Assembly: GCF_009828585.1 (NCBI RefSeq)
Contig: NZ_WSRZ01000003.1
Location: forward strand, 182,174 to 246,173
Length of the DNA stretch: 64,000 bases
From: Shewanella litoralis
GTDB taxonomy: Bacteria > Pseudomonadota > Gammaproteobacteria > Enterobacterales > Shewanellaceae
Direction: 5' to 3'
Below the pieces are notes generated by a model. It made no database searches. It saw only the letters and a list, made by a program, of their open reading frames with translations, and was not told the DNA's origin. The translations under genes and the position numbers were made by a program. Of the stretch, positions 8,880-17,301 are shown piece after piece. Numbering within the stretch: the stretch's first letter is position 1; every line of letters starts with the position of its first letter.

Positions 8880-9818
8880 CTATTTTTTATCGTCTTTTAA
8901 ACCAATACTGTCCATCCAGTATTCAAAGTTGACCAAGTTGCCTGGTAATACAATGCGGCTGTCTTTTTTGCTGAGACCATCTAGTTGCTTCATGTATTGC
9001 TCACCAAGTTGCATACGCAATGCACTTTGTCCGCCTTCAGATGAAATCACTACCGCTAAACGCTCAATCGACTCTGAGGTAGCTTTAGCTAAGGTTAAAA
9101 TCTCTTGCGCCTTACCTTCAGCTTCGTTTATACGGCGCTGCATTTCACCCTCAGATCTGTTAATGGTTTCTGCCATCACACCTTCTGAACGGTTAATTTT
9201 GCTTTGTTTATCACCTTCACTTTTAGCCAACAGTGCACGGCGTTCACGCTCGGCGTTCACCTGCATTTCCATGGCATTTTTAACCGTTTCTGGCGGAGTA
9301 ATGTTTTTAATCTCATAGCGATGAACACGCATTCCCCACATTGAACCCGCTTCATCTAACACTTCAACCACTTTTGCAGAAATTAAATCGCGCTCTTCAA
9401 ACGTGCGATCTAAATCTAACGTACCAATAACCGAGCGCGTCGTGGTTTGAGCCAGCTGAATGGCAGCGTAACGATAGTCGGTGATGCCATAACTGGCTTT
9501 AACTGGGTCGGTAACCGAAATATAAATCACCCCGTCCACTTCGACATTCACTTCATCGCTTGAAAAACATTCCTGTGGAGGTACATCGATGGTTTCTTCT
9601 TTTAAATCATGAATGTAAGCCACTTTGTCGATAAAAGGGATTAATGCATGAAAACCGGCATCTAAGGTACTGTGGTACTTACCTAAACGCTCAACAATAT
9701 AGGCTGATTTAGTGGGTACTAAACGAATCGATTGAAACAGCTTCAGTACAAAAATGGCAAAAATAACGCCCCAAATCACCATCACAATAAAATCGGTATC
9801 AATTCCGTTAATCGTCAT
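8880..9818 (-). CDS. SPFH/band-7 (stomatin-like) membrane protein, second copy
   Basis: 312 residues. One N-terminal membrane helix (FIVMVIWGVIFAIFVLKLF) is followed by a band-7 domain at about 30-200 (SAYIVERLGKYHSTLDAGFHALIPFIDKV, VEVDGVIYISVTDPVKASYGI). A long charged coiled coil at about 190-260 (NAERERRALLAKSEGDKQS, EAEGKAQEILTLAKA) precedes a short tail. This is the QmcA/stomatin type, which assembles large oligomeric rings on the inner membrane. Its ATG overlaps the stop of the preceding SPFH gene in a TAATG junction, implying translational coupling. It is a paralogue of that neighbour, and both follow an nfeD-type gene. Confidence 0.9.
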   Translation of the reverse strand: MTINGIDTDFIVMVIWGVIFAIFVLKLFQSIRLVPTKSAYIVERLGKYHSTLDAGFHALIPFIDKVAYIHDLKEETIDVPPQECFSSDEVNVEVDGVIYISVTDPVKASYGITDYRYAAIQLAQTTTRSVIGTLDLDRTFEERDLISAKVVEVLDEAGSMWGMRVHRYEIKNITPPETVKNAMEMQVNAERERRALLAKSEGDKQSKINRSEGVMAETINRSEGEMQRRINEAEGKAQEILTLAKATSESIERLAVVISSEGGQSALRMQLGEQYMKQLDGLSKKDSRIVLPGNLVNFEYWMDSIGLKDDKK

Positions 9819-10753
9819 TATCGTGCTCCTTTCGCTGGTGCATTACTTACGGCATGGGTGACTTGTTCCATCCCTTCAAAGAAACCTTCAAGTTTAGCCA
9901 TCTCAGCAGGTACAACAGACACTTGAGACTCAGCTAAAATCTTACCGACCTGACCAATAAACTGCTCTTTAAGCAACATATTCATGGCATCGTTACCGCC
10001 ATTAATGGTCAACGCTTTGCATATCATTTCCATGCCTTGCGCTTTAGCATTGGCCACGATTGAAATTTCTTGCCCGGTACCAATAGCTTCATTAATGCGT
10101 TTTTGCTTTTGACCTTCTGACAGGTTAATGGCTTCTTGGCGCTCACCTTGCGACATATTAATCATCGCGGCTTTCTCGGCGTTTGCTAAGGTAATCTCTG
10201 CCCGTTTGCGACGCTCCGCTTCCATTTGTTTTTCGAGGGTATGGATGACATTGTGCGACGGTGAGATATTTTTAATCTCATAACGCAATACCTTAATTCC
10301 CCATGGGTCTGAAGCTTTATCAATTTCACGCACTATCGATTCGTTTAAGCTGTCACGCTCTGAAAAGGTTTGCGATAAGGTTAACTTACCGATTTCAGAA
10401 CGCATGGTGGTTTGCGCCAGGTTTACTGCCGCGCGGCGATAGTTTTCAATACCATAGCTGGCCAGTTTGCCATCCATCACTTTAAGGTACACTAGCCCAT
10501 CTACTTCTAGCTGAGTGTTATCTTTTGAAATACAGCTTTGCGGTGGCACATCAAGCACCTCTTCACGGGTATCGTGTCGATATGCCACTCTGTCCACAAA
10601 TGGCACTAAAAAATGAAAACCTGGCGATAATACGGTACGAAACTTACCTAAGCGCTCAATCACATGCACTTCACGCATGGGCACTATCAGCATCAGCTTG
10701 AATAAAATAAAAATAATAAATAAAAATGCGATGGTTAACACAAACATATCCAC
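9818..10753 (-). CDS. SPFH/band-7 (stomatin-like) membrane protein, first copy
   Basis: 311 residues with the same order as its downstream paralogue: one membrane helix (LTIAFLFIIFILFKLMLIV), a band-7 domain (VHVIERLGKFRTVLSPGFHFLVPFVDRVAYRHD), a charged coiled coil (KQMEAERRKRAEITLANAEKAA) and a C-terminal part of about 60 residues. The second half of the coil is less like its paralogue, so the two copies probably assemble together with distinct roles (inference). It lies 66 bases after the NfeD gene. Stomatin/NfeD pairs are a known bacterial arrangement in membrane-microdomain organisation. Confidence 0.9.
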   Translation of the reverse strand: MDMFVLTIAFLFIIFILFKLMLIVPMREVHVIERLGKFRTVLSPGFHFLVPFVDRVAYRHDTREEVLDVPPQSCISKDNTQLEVDGLVYLKVMDGKLASYGIENYRRAAVNLAQTTMRSEIGKLTLSQTFSERDSLNESIVREIDKASDPWGIKVLRYEIKNISPSHNVIHTLEKQMEAERRKRAEITLANAEKAAMINMSQGERQEAINLSEGQKQKRINEAIGTGQEISIVANAKAQGMEMICKALTINGGNDAMNMLLKEQFIGQVGKILAESQVSVVPAEMAKLEGFFEGMEQVTHAVSNAPAKGAR

Positions 10754-10819
10754 TTCCTTTTTGTCATTTAACTAATCCCTAAACGGTCACTTTAAACTTT
10801 CACTTTTAAACAGTCACGA

Positions 10820-11281
10820 TTAAACAGAGTCGATCACGGGTTCAACCACAAACCCAATATTATCGCGACAGATGATTCTTACCTTAGTGCCGACGCGTAT
10901 CTCTGTACCATCACCTAATGCTGTCCAATCAGAACCTAGGCAATGAATTCGCCCGGTTTGTTGCCCAGGCCCAATGGCTTCTTTCACTGTGGCGATCTGA
11001 TTATACAGATCGACTTCTTCGTCGGTATTAGCCACATGAGCATCACCGCCAACCAGGCGTTGGGTGACATGACGAAAACTGAGTAACAGCACCATTGATG
11101 CCATAAACCATAGCGTCATACTTTGAACAAAGCCGTCGATAATCCCTAACGCTAATGACGATGCAACAATAATACAAGCAGCACCAAGTAAAATGACGAT
11201 GCCGCCCGGAATAATAATTTCCGATAGCATTAATAACAGCCCAAGCACTAACCAGACTGTGATCGGATTAGAAAGCTCCAT
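10820..11281 (-). CDS. NfeD-family membrane protein
   Basis: 153 residues: two to three membrane segments in the first ~75 residues (VWLVLGLLLMLSEIIIPGGIVILLGAACIIVASSLALGII and MTLWFMASMVLLLSF), then a soluble OB-fold at about 85-150 containing ATVKEAIGPGQQTGRIHCLGSDWTA and GTKVRIICRDNIGFVVEP. This is the short (YbbK-type) NfeD form without the protease domain. It is the first gene of a three-gene minus-strand operon with two stomatin-like genes, its expected partners. Confidence 0.9.
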   Translation of the reverse strand: MELSNPITVWLVLGLLLMLSEIIIPGGIVILLGAACIIVASSLALGIIDGFVQSMTLWFMASMVLLLSFRHVTQRLVGGDAHVANTDEEVDLYNQIATVKEAIGPGQQTGRIHCLGSDWTALGDGTEIRVGTKVRIICRDNIGFVVEPVIDSV

Positions 11282-11655
11282 AAATTCTCCTCATAAAATG
11301 AGTATGCCGTGCATTGACTATATCAGTTGCTTTTCATTATTGCGACATATTATGTCAACATTAACCGCGTGCAATATTTCCAATTATTCAATAACTGTTA
11401 ACATAACAGTATCAATAATTTAGTCCAATGCTTCATATCACATCGTCATCGTTAAAAGTGTAAAGGTTGATTTTTCTACCTACAAAACGCTGAAATCTGC
11501 AGATCGTGATTCGTTTTGATTGTGTTGATTATCATTTTTGAATATATTGCGCCCCATTGTGCACGATCGAGAATAATGTGGTTTCTTTACAGACTCGATT
11601 CAGCCGAATTGATAATCATTGTGGCTTTATTGCCATTTTACAAACCGGAAAAAAA
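11282..11655. other. Divergent intergenic region (nfeD / tsx)
   Basis: 374 AT-rich bases between two divergent genes. It must hold both promoters. Segments such as TTGATTATCATTTTT (near 11525) and TTGATAATCATTG (near 11609) resemble half Fur boxes but are too weak to call. No small gene, tRNA or terminator was seen. Confidence 0.5.
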
Positions 11656-12408
11656 ATGAAAAAAACCTGCCTTTTAGCCACACTCGTGCTTTCACCTAAC
11701 GTATTTGCCAATGACGTTATCCAATGGTGGGATGCAAGTGCAACTGTCTTGCATGGCGATAACTACGACCTGGCTCCATCAGAAAGACAAACCACCATCA
11801 CATTAGAAACAGCAGGTGGTTGGACCTACGGCGATTGGTTCGTGTTTCACGATTTTATCAACTTTAACGGTAACAATGGCGGTGACGATAACAGCCATTA
11901 TGGCGAGATTTCACCGCGTTTTAGTGCCAGTAAAATCCTTGGTCAGCCACTAGAGTTTGGTGCGATTAAGGATATGTCTGTTGCCTTAACGTACGAGCAT
12001 GGCGATGGCCCTGTAGAAAGCATGCTTTACGGTGTGGGGCTTGACTTTGATGTGCCATTTTTCACTTACTTGCAGCTCAATACTTATCGCCGTGATGCTA
12101 TTAGCAATGGCAATATCAGCGATGGTTGGCAGTTTACGCCAGTATTTAGAATCGACATGCCAATCGGTGATGCAAACATCATTATCGATGGCTTTATAGA
12201 TTGGGTATTTATTGCCGACAACAATGGCTACGATGAAAACCTGCACTTTAATCCACAGATTAAATACGATTTAGGTAAAAGTTTATTTGGCGAGCACAAA
12301 AAGAACAAATTGCTAGTCGGTTTTGAATACGATTACTGGCAAAGAAAATACGGCGTTAATGGTGTTGACCAAAATACTTACTCTATTATTGCCCAATATC
12401 ATTTCTAA
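11656..12408 (+). CDS. tsx: Nucleoside-specific outer-membrane channel
   Basis: About 250 residues with a signal peptide (MKKTCLLATLVLSPNVFA, cleavage before NDVIQWW). The mature part is the 12-stranded Tsx barrel, recognised by IQWWDASATVLHGDNYD, GDWFVFHDFINF, HYGEISPRFSASKI and the C-terminal SIIAQYHF ending in Phe. It lets nucleosides cross the outer membrane. The frame is open further upstream, but ATG at 11656 starts the signal peptide and is chosen. It converges with udp, giving an uptake-plus-phosphorolysis pair around a shared terminator. Confidence 0.92.
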   Translation: MKKTCLLATLVLSPNVFANDVIQWWDASATVLHGDNYDLAPSERQTTITLETAGGWTYGDWFVFHDFINFNGNNGGDDNSHYGEISPRFSASKILGQPLEFGAIKDMSVALTYEHGDGPVESMLYGVGLDFDVPFFTYLQLNTYRRDAISNGNISDGWQFTPVFRIDMPIGDANIIIDGFIDWVFIADNNGYDENLHFNPQIKYDLGKSLFGEHKKNKLLVGFEYDYWQRKYGVNGVDQNTYSIIAQYHF

Positions 12409-12427
12409 TTGGCGAAAATAAGATAAC

Positions 12428-12453
12428 AAAAAAGGTGCCGAGGCACCTTTTTT
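12428..12453. terminator. Terminator between tsx and udp
   Basis: AAAAAAGGTGCC, a 3-base loop, then GGCACCTTTTTT: a strong hairpin with T run on both strands, serving tsx and possibly the convergent udp. Confidence 0.85.
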
Positions 12454-12507
12454 ACTGTTTAAGCTAGGCTGAGCAAGCAACCATGGTAAACGTATGACTC
12501 AATAACA

Positions 12508-13266
12508 TTATGCTAATAGTTTTTTCGCTGCTGCAACAACAATAGACACTGCACTCACTTCAGTTTTCTTCATTGTGGCTTCGTCTGGAATTTCTTGTTG
12601 TGTACGGTTTACAATCACACCTGCTACACATGCTGCACGCCAGCCTTGAGTTGCACACATTGTAAATAACGTGGCTGACTCCATTTCATAGTTAAGCACG
12701 CCCATTGACTGCCACTCTTTCATAGAGCCAACATAACGTTGAGTAATGCGACCTGAAACGGTATCGTAACGCTCTTGACCAGGATAGAAAGTGTCAGAAG
12801 AAGCGGTAATACCGATATGCGGTTCTAAACCGGCATCGCGGCAGGCTGCAACCATAGCGGTAGTACAATCAAAATCAGCTGCTGCAGGGAACTCAAGCGG
12901 AGCAAAATGCAAGCTGGCACCATCTAAACGAACAGAAGCCTGAGTGACAATCACATCGCCCACGTTAACATGTGGTTGAATTGCACCTGTTGTACCTACG
13001 CGAAGAAACGTTCTCACACCTAATTGTGCCAACTCTTCAACCGCAATAGAAGTCGACGGTCCACCAATACCTGTTGAACACACCACAACTGGCTTACCAT
13101 CAATATAAGCTAAGTAGCTTGTGTATTCACGATGGCTCGCTAGGAACGTCGCGTTCTCCATAAGCTCGGCAATACGCTTAACACGTTCTGGATCACCAGG
13201 AACGATAGCTAAGGTTGCGCCATCTAACATTTTTTTGGTTAATCCTAAGTGAAATACATCGGACAT
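12508..13266 (-). CDS. udp: Uridine phosphorylase
   Basis: 252 residues, homologous over its full length to E. coli Udp: [14 protein letters not shown], the phosphate-binding [13 protein letters not shown] (about 26-38), the family signature [16 protein letters not shown] (about 66-81), and [12 protein letters not shown]. It converts uridine and phosphate to uracil and ribose-1-phosphate. An earlier in-frame start exists, but ATG at 13266 matches the family N-terminus and has AAGGGG upstream. It forms a nucleoside-salvage pair with the convergent tsx gene. Confidence 0.95.
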   Translation of the reverse strand: MSDVFHLGLTKKMLDGATLAIVPGDPERVKRIAELMENATFLASHREYTSYLAYIDGKPVVVCSTGIGGPSTSIAVEELAQLGVRTFLRVGTTGAIQPHVNVGDVIVTQASVRLDGASLHFAPLEFPAAADFDCTTAMVAACRDAGLEPHIGITASSDTFYPGQERYDTVSGRITQRYVGSMKEWQSMGVLNYEMESATLFTMCATQGWRAACVAGVIVNRTQQEIPDEATMKKTEVSAVSIVVAAAKKLLA

Positions 13267-13602
13267 TTTGAAAACCCCTTTCATTTTTGAATATTAAATT
13301 CTTATATTGCAGACTTTAACCTAGTCTTTAGGAGGATAAGGTTAACTTGATCACATATAAATTCATAATAGTTAATATAGTTTCGTTAAATTATTACCAA
13401 TATATGACCAAAACCCACAAAAATCATGGCTTTGAGCATAGTTGAATACGGTTAAAAACAACAAGCTATTTATCTAACTTAAAAACCATTAACGTGATTC
13501 ACATCAAATTAACCTTGTCACACAATTTGAATTAAGCAGCGATTCATTCTCTAAAACAAAAAAGGACGCTAAGCGTCCTTTTCTTAATACTGAGCAGGCA
13601 TA
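13267..13602. other. Intergenic region upstream of udp
   Basis: 336 AT-rich bases holding the udp promoter and, at its right end, the terminator of the ornithine decarboxylase gene. I looked for a full CRP palindrome near GTGATTCACATC and GTCACAC but found only unpaired half sites. Confidence 0.45.
13558..13583 (-). terminator. Terminator of ornithine decarboxylase gene
   Basis: AAAAGGACGCT and AGCGTCCTTTT form a perfect hairpin 20 bases beyond the stop codon, with A/T runs on both sides. Confidence 0.85.
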
Positions 13603-14778
13603 CTACAGGTAGTAATCTTTTAACGGTGGGAAACCATTAAAACACACAGCAGAATAAGTTGTAGTATAAGCACCGGCTGTTAACCAATACATACGGTCGC
13701 CAATGGCTAAATCAACCGGTAAACCATAACTGTAGTGCTCATACATAATATCGGCACTGTCACAGGTTGGGCCAGCAATAACACACTTATCTAACTCACC
13801 ATTACGATCAGTATAGATAGGGAACTTAATGGCTTCATCCATGGTTTCAATTAACCCTGAAAATTTACCCACATCAGTAAACACCCAACGCTCTAGTGCT
13901 GTATGCGACTTACGAGAAATCAATACCACTTCTGAGATCAATACACCGGCATTTGACAATAATGAACGACCAGGCTCTAAAATAATTTCTGGTAATTCAT
14001 CACCAAAATCTTCTTCTAGAAAATGCTTAATCTGTTGTGCATAAACACCAAGTTCATTGGTTTTATCCATATAGTTGGCAGGAAAACCACCACCTAAATT
14101 GATCATTTTAAGCACAATGCCGTGTTCTTCTTTTAAACGGTCATAAATACTTTTCACTTTACCAATCGCCGAATCCCACGCACCGATATCACGTTGCTGT
14201 GAGCCAACATGGAACGAAATACCATGCGGTTGTAATCCAAGCTCTTTAGCTAATACCAATAAATCGTATGCCATTTCGTTTTGGCAACCGAACTTACGCG
14301 ATAAAGGCCAATCGGCTGTGTGTGTGCCTTCAGTTAAAATACGCACATACACTTTAGCGCCTGGAGCTTCTTCTGCAATCATGCGTAAATCAGCTTCAGA
14401 ATCTGAAGCGAACATGCGCACGCCTTGCTCATAAAAAGAACGCACATCTACGCGCTTTTTAATGGTGTTGCCGTAACTGATACGGTCAGCAGAAACACCA
14501 ATCGATGTAACCATCTCAAGCTCATAAATAGAGGCGATGTCAAAGTTTGAACCTTTGTCACGCAGCAAAGTAAGAATTTCTTTGGCCGGATTTGCCTTAA
14601 CCGCATAATAAACGTTTGCGAAAGGAAAATTATTAACCATGTCATCGTATTGTTTCGCAACGATTTGGGTGTCAATAACTACAAACGGCGTCGGCTTATC
14701 TTTAGCAAATGCCTCAATGCGGTCAAACGTGTCCTTGTCATAATAATCTGCAACATCAATCGATTGAAATTGGCTCAT
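13603..14778 (-). CDS. Ornithine decarboxylase, alanine-racemase fold
   Basis: 391-residue PLP-dependent decarboxylase of fold type III (eukaryote-like ornithine/diaminopimelate decarboxylase group). The PLP lysine is Lys61 in YYAVKANP. GGGFPANY and LEPGRSL bind cofactor phosphate, and GPTCDSADIMYE carries the catalytic Cys of ornithine/lysine decarboxylases. The HVGSQQ segment is also present. Length matches bacterial members (~390). It probably makes putrescine; lysine decarboxylation to cadaverine cannot be excluded from sequence. The upstream region contains two ArgR-like boxes spaced 21 bases apart, which would fit arginine/ornithine control. Confidence 0.9.
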   Translation of the reverse strand: MSQFQSIDVADYYDKDTFDRIEAFAKDKPTPFVVIDTQIVAKQYDDMVNNFPFANVYYAVKANPAKEILTLLRDKGSNFDIASIYELEMVTSIGVSADRISYGNTIKKRVDVRSFYEQGVRMFASDSEADLRMIAEEAPGAKVYVRILTEGTHTADWPLSRKFGCQNEMAYDLLVLAKELGLQPHGISFHVGSQQRDIGAWDSAIGKVKSIYDRLKEEHGIVLKMINLGGGFPANYMDKTNELGVYAQQIKHFLEEDFGDELPEIILEPGRSLLSNAGVLISEVVLISRKSHTALERWVFTDVGKFSGLIETMDEAIKFPIYTDRNGELDKCVIAGPTCDSADIMYEHYSYGLPVDLAIGDRMYWLTAGAYTTTYSAVCFNGFPPLKDYYL

Positions 14779-15718
14779 TAGGCCAGTGCCTCCTGTTAGT
14801 TGGGCGATAAAAGTGCGTTTTTAGGTCTGTAAAAACATGCGCAGTAAACGATATTTTCAACCAATACGCAACGAATTTTTATGCAAAAACTCTACTTTTT
14901 TATTCCTGCATAAATGTCATAAACACTCAATAACCTATTTAATTAGTCAACAAAATTAATGCCGAGTTCAACAACCTTAAAAAGTATAGACTCTGTTCAA
15001 TAAAATAGATTTTAAAACAACGAAATATTCGCTAAAAGTAGCAACTCTTTTTTTGTTTTACTGCGACCAGATTAACACAATTATTACATTTACTTTAAAT
15101 AAAATCCAAAAAATGATGCCTGAACCATATTTTACAAATAACTCACATGAATCAATAAAACATTGAAATAAATACAATAACCTATCGTTATCAAGTATAA
15201 ATCAGTCACAAAAACCAACTACACTTAGATCACTAACTTATGCCAGTGTGCAATTTAATAAGTGAATTAATCGGTGAAATTTACATTTTTTATTGAGCCT
15301 AAACTCACCAAGAAAACGGCAAATATTATCGCTGTGTAAATCGCGGTATACGTAACATAACTTCGCATCAAATAGGTGATACTCACTATCATGCTGATGG
15401 TGAACCTTGAAACACGACACTTTCCCCAGCGATACTCATCGATCACTTGGAGTATGAGAGACCGCTATTTTGAATAAGGAGACGAAATACGGGTTATCGG
15501 TAATTGATCATAAAAAGTCAATTTTTCATACTAAATACTGATAAAAAACTATCATTCGAAAGTTTTATGGTTATAATTGTTCGTGTTAAAGAACAGTGTT
15601 CAGTAATGGACTGCTCATAGACAAGCAACATGTTGCACAATCTCATGTTAGCTTGAAATATCAAACACAGAGTTGACCATTTACTTTTCAATATTTAAAC
15701 GACTTAGGCGAAGGGATT
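14779..15718. other. 940-bp AT-rich gap upstream of ornithine decarboxylase
   Basis: No convincing gene. It contains the ArgR-like boxes near 14872-14906. Near the right end are small palindromes (GAACAGTGTTC near 15591, GCAACATGTTGC near 15627), upstream of a short plus-strand gene. A 60-codon minus-strand reading frame at 15238-15420 has no ribosome binding site or recognisable features and was not called. Confidence 0.5.
14872..14906 (-). promoter_or_regulatory. Tandem ArgR-like (ARG) boxes
   Basis: CGAATTTTTATGCA (14872-14885) matches the ARG-box core TGAATTTTTATTCA at 12 of 14 positions. TACTTTTTTATTCC (14893-14906) matches at 10 of 14. The starts are exactly 21 bases apart, the spacing of paired 18-bp ARG boxes with a 3-bp gap. 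They lie ~95-130 bases before the ornithine decarboxylase start. The AT-rich context raises the chance of a coincidental match. Confidence 0.4.
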
Positions 15719-15976
15719 ATGACTCAAGTTGCATATCAAATAAATGAGCGTCGACACAAAGATACGTTAAAGCATGACGAGCATTGGGATTCAACCACTG
15801 CAGACCAAAAACTCGCACTGTATGATTTACATCGCTTTGGTTACCGTTTGCTGTTTGTGCGCCATATGCTAACGGGTCCGGTGGCTGTAATAAGCCAACA
15901 AGATGATATTGCTGCTATTTATGCCGATGGTGAAGTTGATTTGCGCCCAAAGATTACCCTGCGCGATATTCATTAA
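15719..15976 (+). CDS. Small conserved-looking protein of unknown function
   Basis: 85 residues, highly charged (NERRHKDTLKHDEHWD), with a better-ordered central part (LALYDLHRFGYRLLFVRHMLTGPVAVISQQDDIAAIYADGEVDLRP). No membrane helix or Cys motif. AAGGG lies just ahead of the ATG and a strong terminator follows, so it is likely real and monocistronic. The last 50 residues read like a small alpha/beta domain, but I do not recognise a family. Confidence 0.65.
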   Translation: MTQVAYQINERRHKDTLKHDEHWDSTTADQKLALYDLHRFGYRLLFVRHMLTGPVAVISQQDDIAAIYADGEVDLRPKITLRDIH

Positions 15977-15993
15977 TGTTGCCAATGTGCAAT

Positions 15994-16027
15994 AAAAAAC
16001 CTACCCCCAACTGGCGTAGGTTTTTTT
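15994..16027. terminator. Terminator between the 85-residue gene and tpm
   Basis: AAAAAACCTAC ... GTAGGTTTTTTT with a 12-base loop. It has T runs on both strands and lies between convergent genes. Confidence 0.8.
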
Positions 16028-16047
16028 ATACCTTGCGACCGTGCTCT

Positions 16048-16707
16048 TTACGCTTTACGCGTCAGTTTATACACAGCTTCGTTTAACCAAGGCACCTGTT
16101 TATTCACAAAACGAGGATTGTCTGCCAGCACATCAACACATTCTAATAACTCAACATCAAAATGTGGCGCCAAATGAGTCTCTACCCAATCCGGGCTGAC
16201 AGCAAATGGAGGTCCTTTAAGGGTATCTTGAGGGTAGTCGAGGGTAATTAATAAGCCACTGACATTTGCTGGGATGAGCTTAGCGAGAGCATCTGCATAC
16301 TGTTGGCGCATGGATTCTGGCCACGCGATCAATGCCGCACGATCGTAAAACCCGCCAATTCCTGCGGTTAGTGTATGGGGTAAGGTAAAAATATCGCCTT
16401 GATAAATGTGCACTTCATCGGCGCTAAACACAGCATGCTCACCGATTTGTTCAACCTGATATGCTAACTCGTTGTCAGTAAAAAAATGCTCCACTGCGAT
16501 GGGATTTAATTCGCAACCTAACACACGGTGCCGTTGCTCAGCGAGGTAGCACATGTCGTGTGATTTACCGCATAAAGGCACAAACACCTCAGCTTGTTCA
16601 GCTAAGCCTAAACACGACCAGTATTTCACTAAAAACGGATTAACTTGTTGCTGGTGAAAACCAATTTGTTGTAGTTGCCATTTTTCATGCCAAAAGCGTG
16701 GTTCCAT
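16048..16707 (-). CDS. tpm: Thiopurine S-methyltransferase
   Basis: 219-residue SAM-dependent methyltransferase of the bacterial TPMT family, which methylates thiols, selenium and tellurium compounds. Diagnostic segments are [17 protein letters not shown] at the N-terminus, [36 protein letters not shown] (the SAM site, about residues 41-76), [18 protein letters not shown] and LLITLDYPQ. The frame extends upstream, but ATG at 16707 gives the family N-terminus and length (~218). The Cys-rich 115-residue gene lies 80 bases upstream on the same strand, so the two may be cotranscribed. Confidence 0.93.
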   Translation of the reverse strand: MEPRFWHEKWQLQQIGFHQQQVNPFLVKYWSCLGLAEQAEVFVPLCGKSHDMCYLAEQRHRVLGCELNPIAVEHFFTDNELAYQVEQIGEHAVFSADEVHIYQGDIFTLPHTLTAGIGGFYDRAALIAWPESMRQQYADALAKLIPANVSGLLITLDYPQDTLKGPPFAVSPDWVETHLAPHFDVELLECVDVLADNPRFVNKQVPWLNEAVYKLTRKA

Positions 16708-16787
16708 GATGGTCTCTTTAGTCTGTTTACCAATATTGCTGGCTACTTTAAAGACTAAAAAAAACAGATGCAACTAATCAAATAAAC

Positions 16788-17135
16788 TTAGGCTTTACCG
16801 TCCAGCGTTAGCTGCACTTGTCGTAACCAACGGCAATTTTCACACTGGCATTTACGTCGCGACATATGATGCGGACTCAAATTTGAGTCAATATAGTCTA
16901 CGGCAATAAGCAACTGTTGTTTGAGTTCAGCAACAGATTTCATTTCGAGTGCAACCATTTCATCATTATGATTGATCCACAGGCACTCTTCCCCTTGATG
17001 GCAAGTGATACATTCCTCATCACTGTGATTAAAAAACACCGCATGAGGACAATGAGTCACTTCCATCGATTGCAAAATACGGGTTCGAGGAAAATTAAAT
17101 AACTGAATTAGTTGTGCTTTATCAATGTTAGGCAT
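16788..17135 (-). CDS. Cysteine-rich small protein of unknown function
   Basis: 115 residues, 8 Cys. Clusters are CPH at about 29, CITCHQGEEC at about 42-51, and CQCENC at about 96-101, suggesting zinc or iron-sulphur binding. The middle segment (MVALEMKSVAELKQQLLIAVDYIDSNLSPHHMSRRKC) is probably helical. The start at 17135 is in the divergent promoter region with the Ser/Thr kinase gene. It precedes tpm on the same strand with an 80-base gap. I do not recognise the family, and a link to thiol methylation is only inference. Confidence 0.65.
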   Translation of the reverse strand: MPNIDKAQLIQLFNFPRTRILQSMEVTHCPHAVFFNHSDEECITCHQGEECLWINHNDEMVALEMKSVAELKQQLLIAVDYIDSNLSPHHMSRRKCQCENCRWLRQVQLTLDGKA

Positions 17136-17202
17136 GAATACCTCTGCTAAAAGCGTTAAGTGATCTTACATTCCATACTACCTACTGTTGATTGATTTTG
17201 AT

Positions 17203-17216
17203 TTGATGTAGGTCAA
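17203..17216. promoter_or_regulatory. Possible FNR/EtrA-type site
   Basis: TTGATGTAGGTCAA matches the FNR consensus TTGATnnnnATCAA at 9 of 10 defined bases. It lies 86 bases before the kinase gene and 68 bases before the divergent Cys-rich gene. A single AT-rich match is not proof. Confidence 0.35.
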
Positions 17217-17301
17217 GGTTTACATATCGTAATTTTTTAGCTAGGAAGCACTTGCCGCACACAGGCGAATCAAGGTTTAATGGGGAGATAAATAACGAGG
17301 G

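Noticed and set aside
11520-11625. Fur-box-like sequences upstream of tsx
   Set aside because: Only half matches (TTGATTATCATT, GATAATCATT), and iron control of tsx is not expected.
13490-13530. CRP-like half sites (GTGATTCACA, GTCACAC) before udp
   Set aside because: No pair of half sites with the correct 6-base spacing was found.
15238-15420. 60-codon minus-strand reading frame in the 940-bp gap
   Set aside because: No ribosome binding site and no recognisable domain, and it overlaps an AT-rich region with palindromes.
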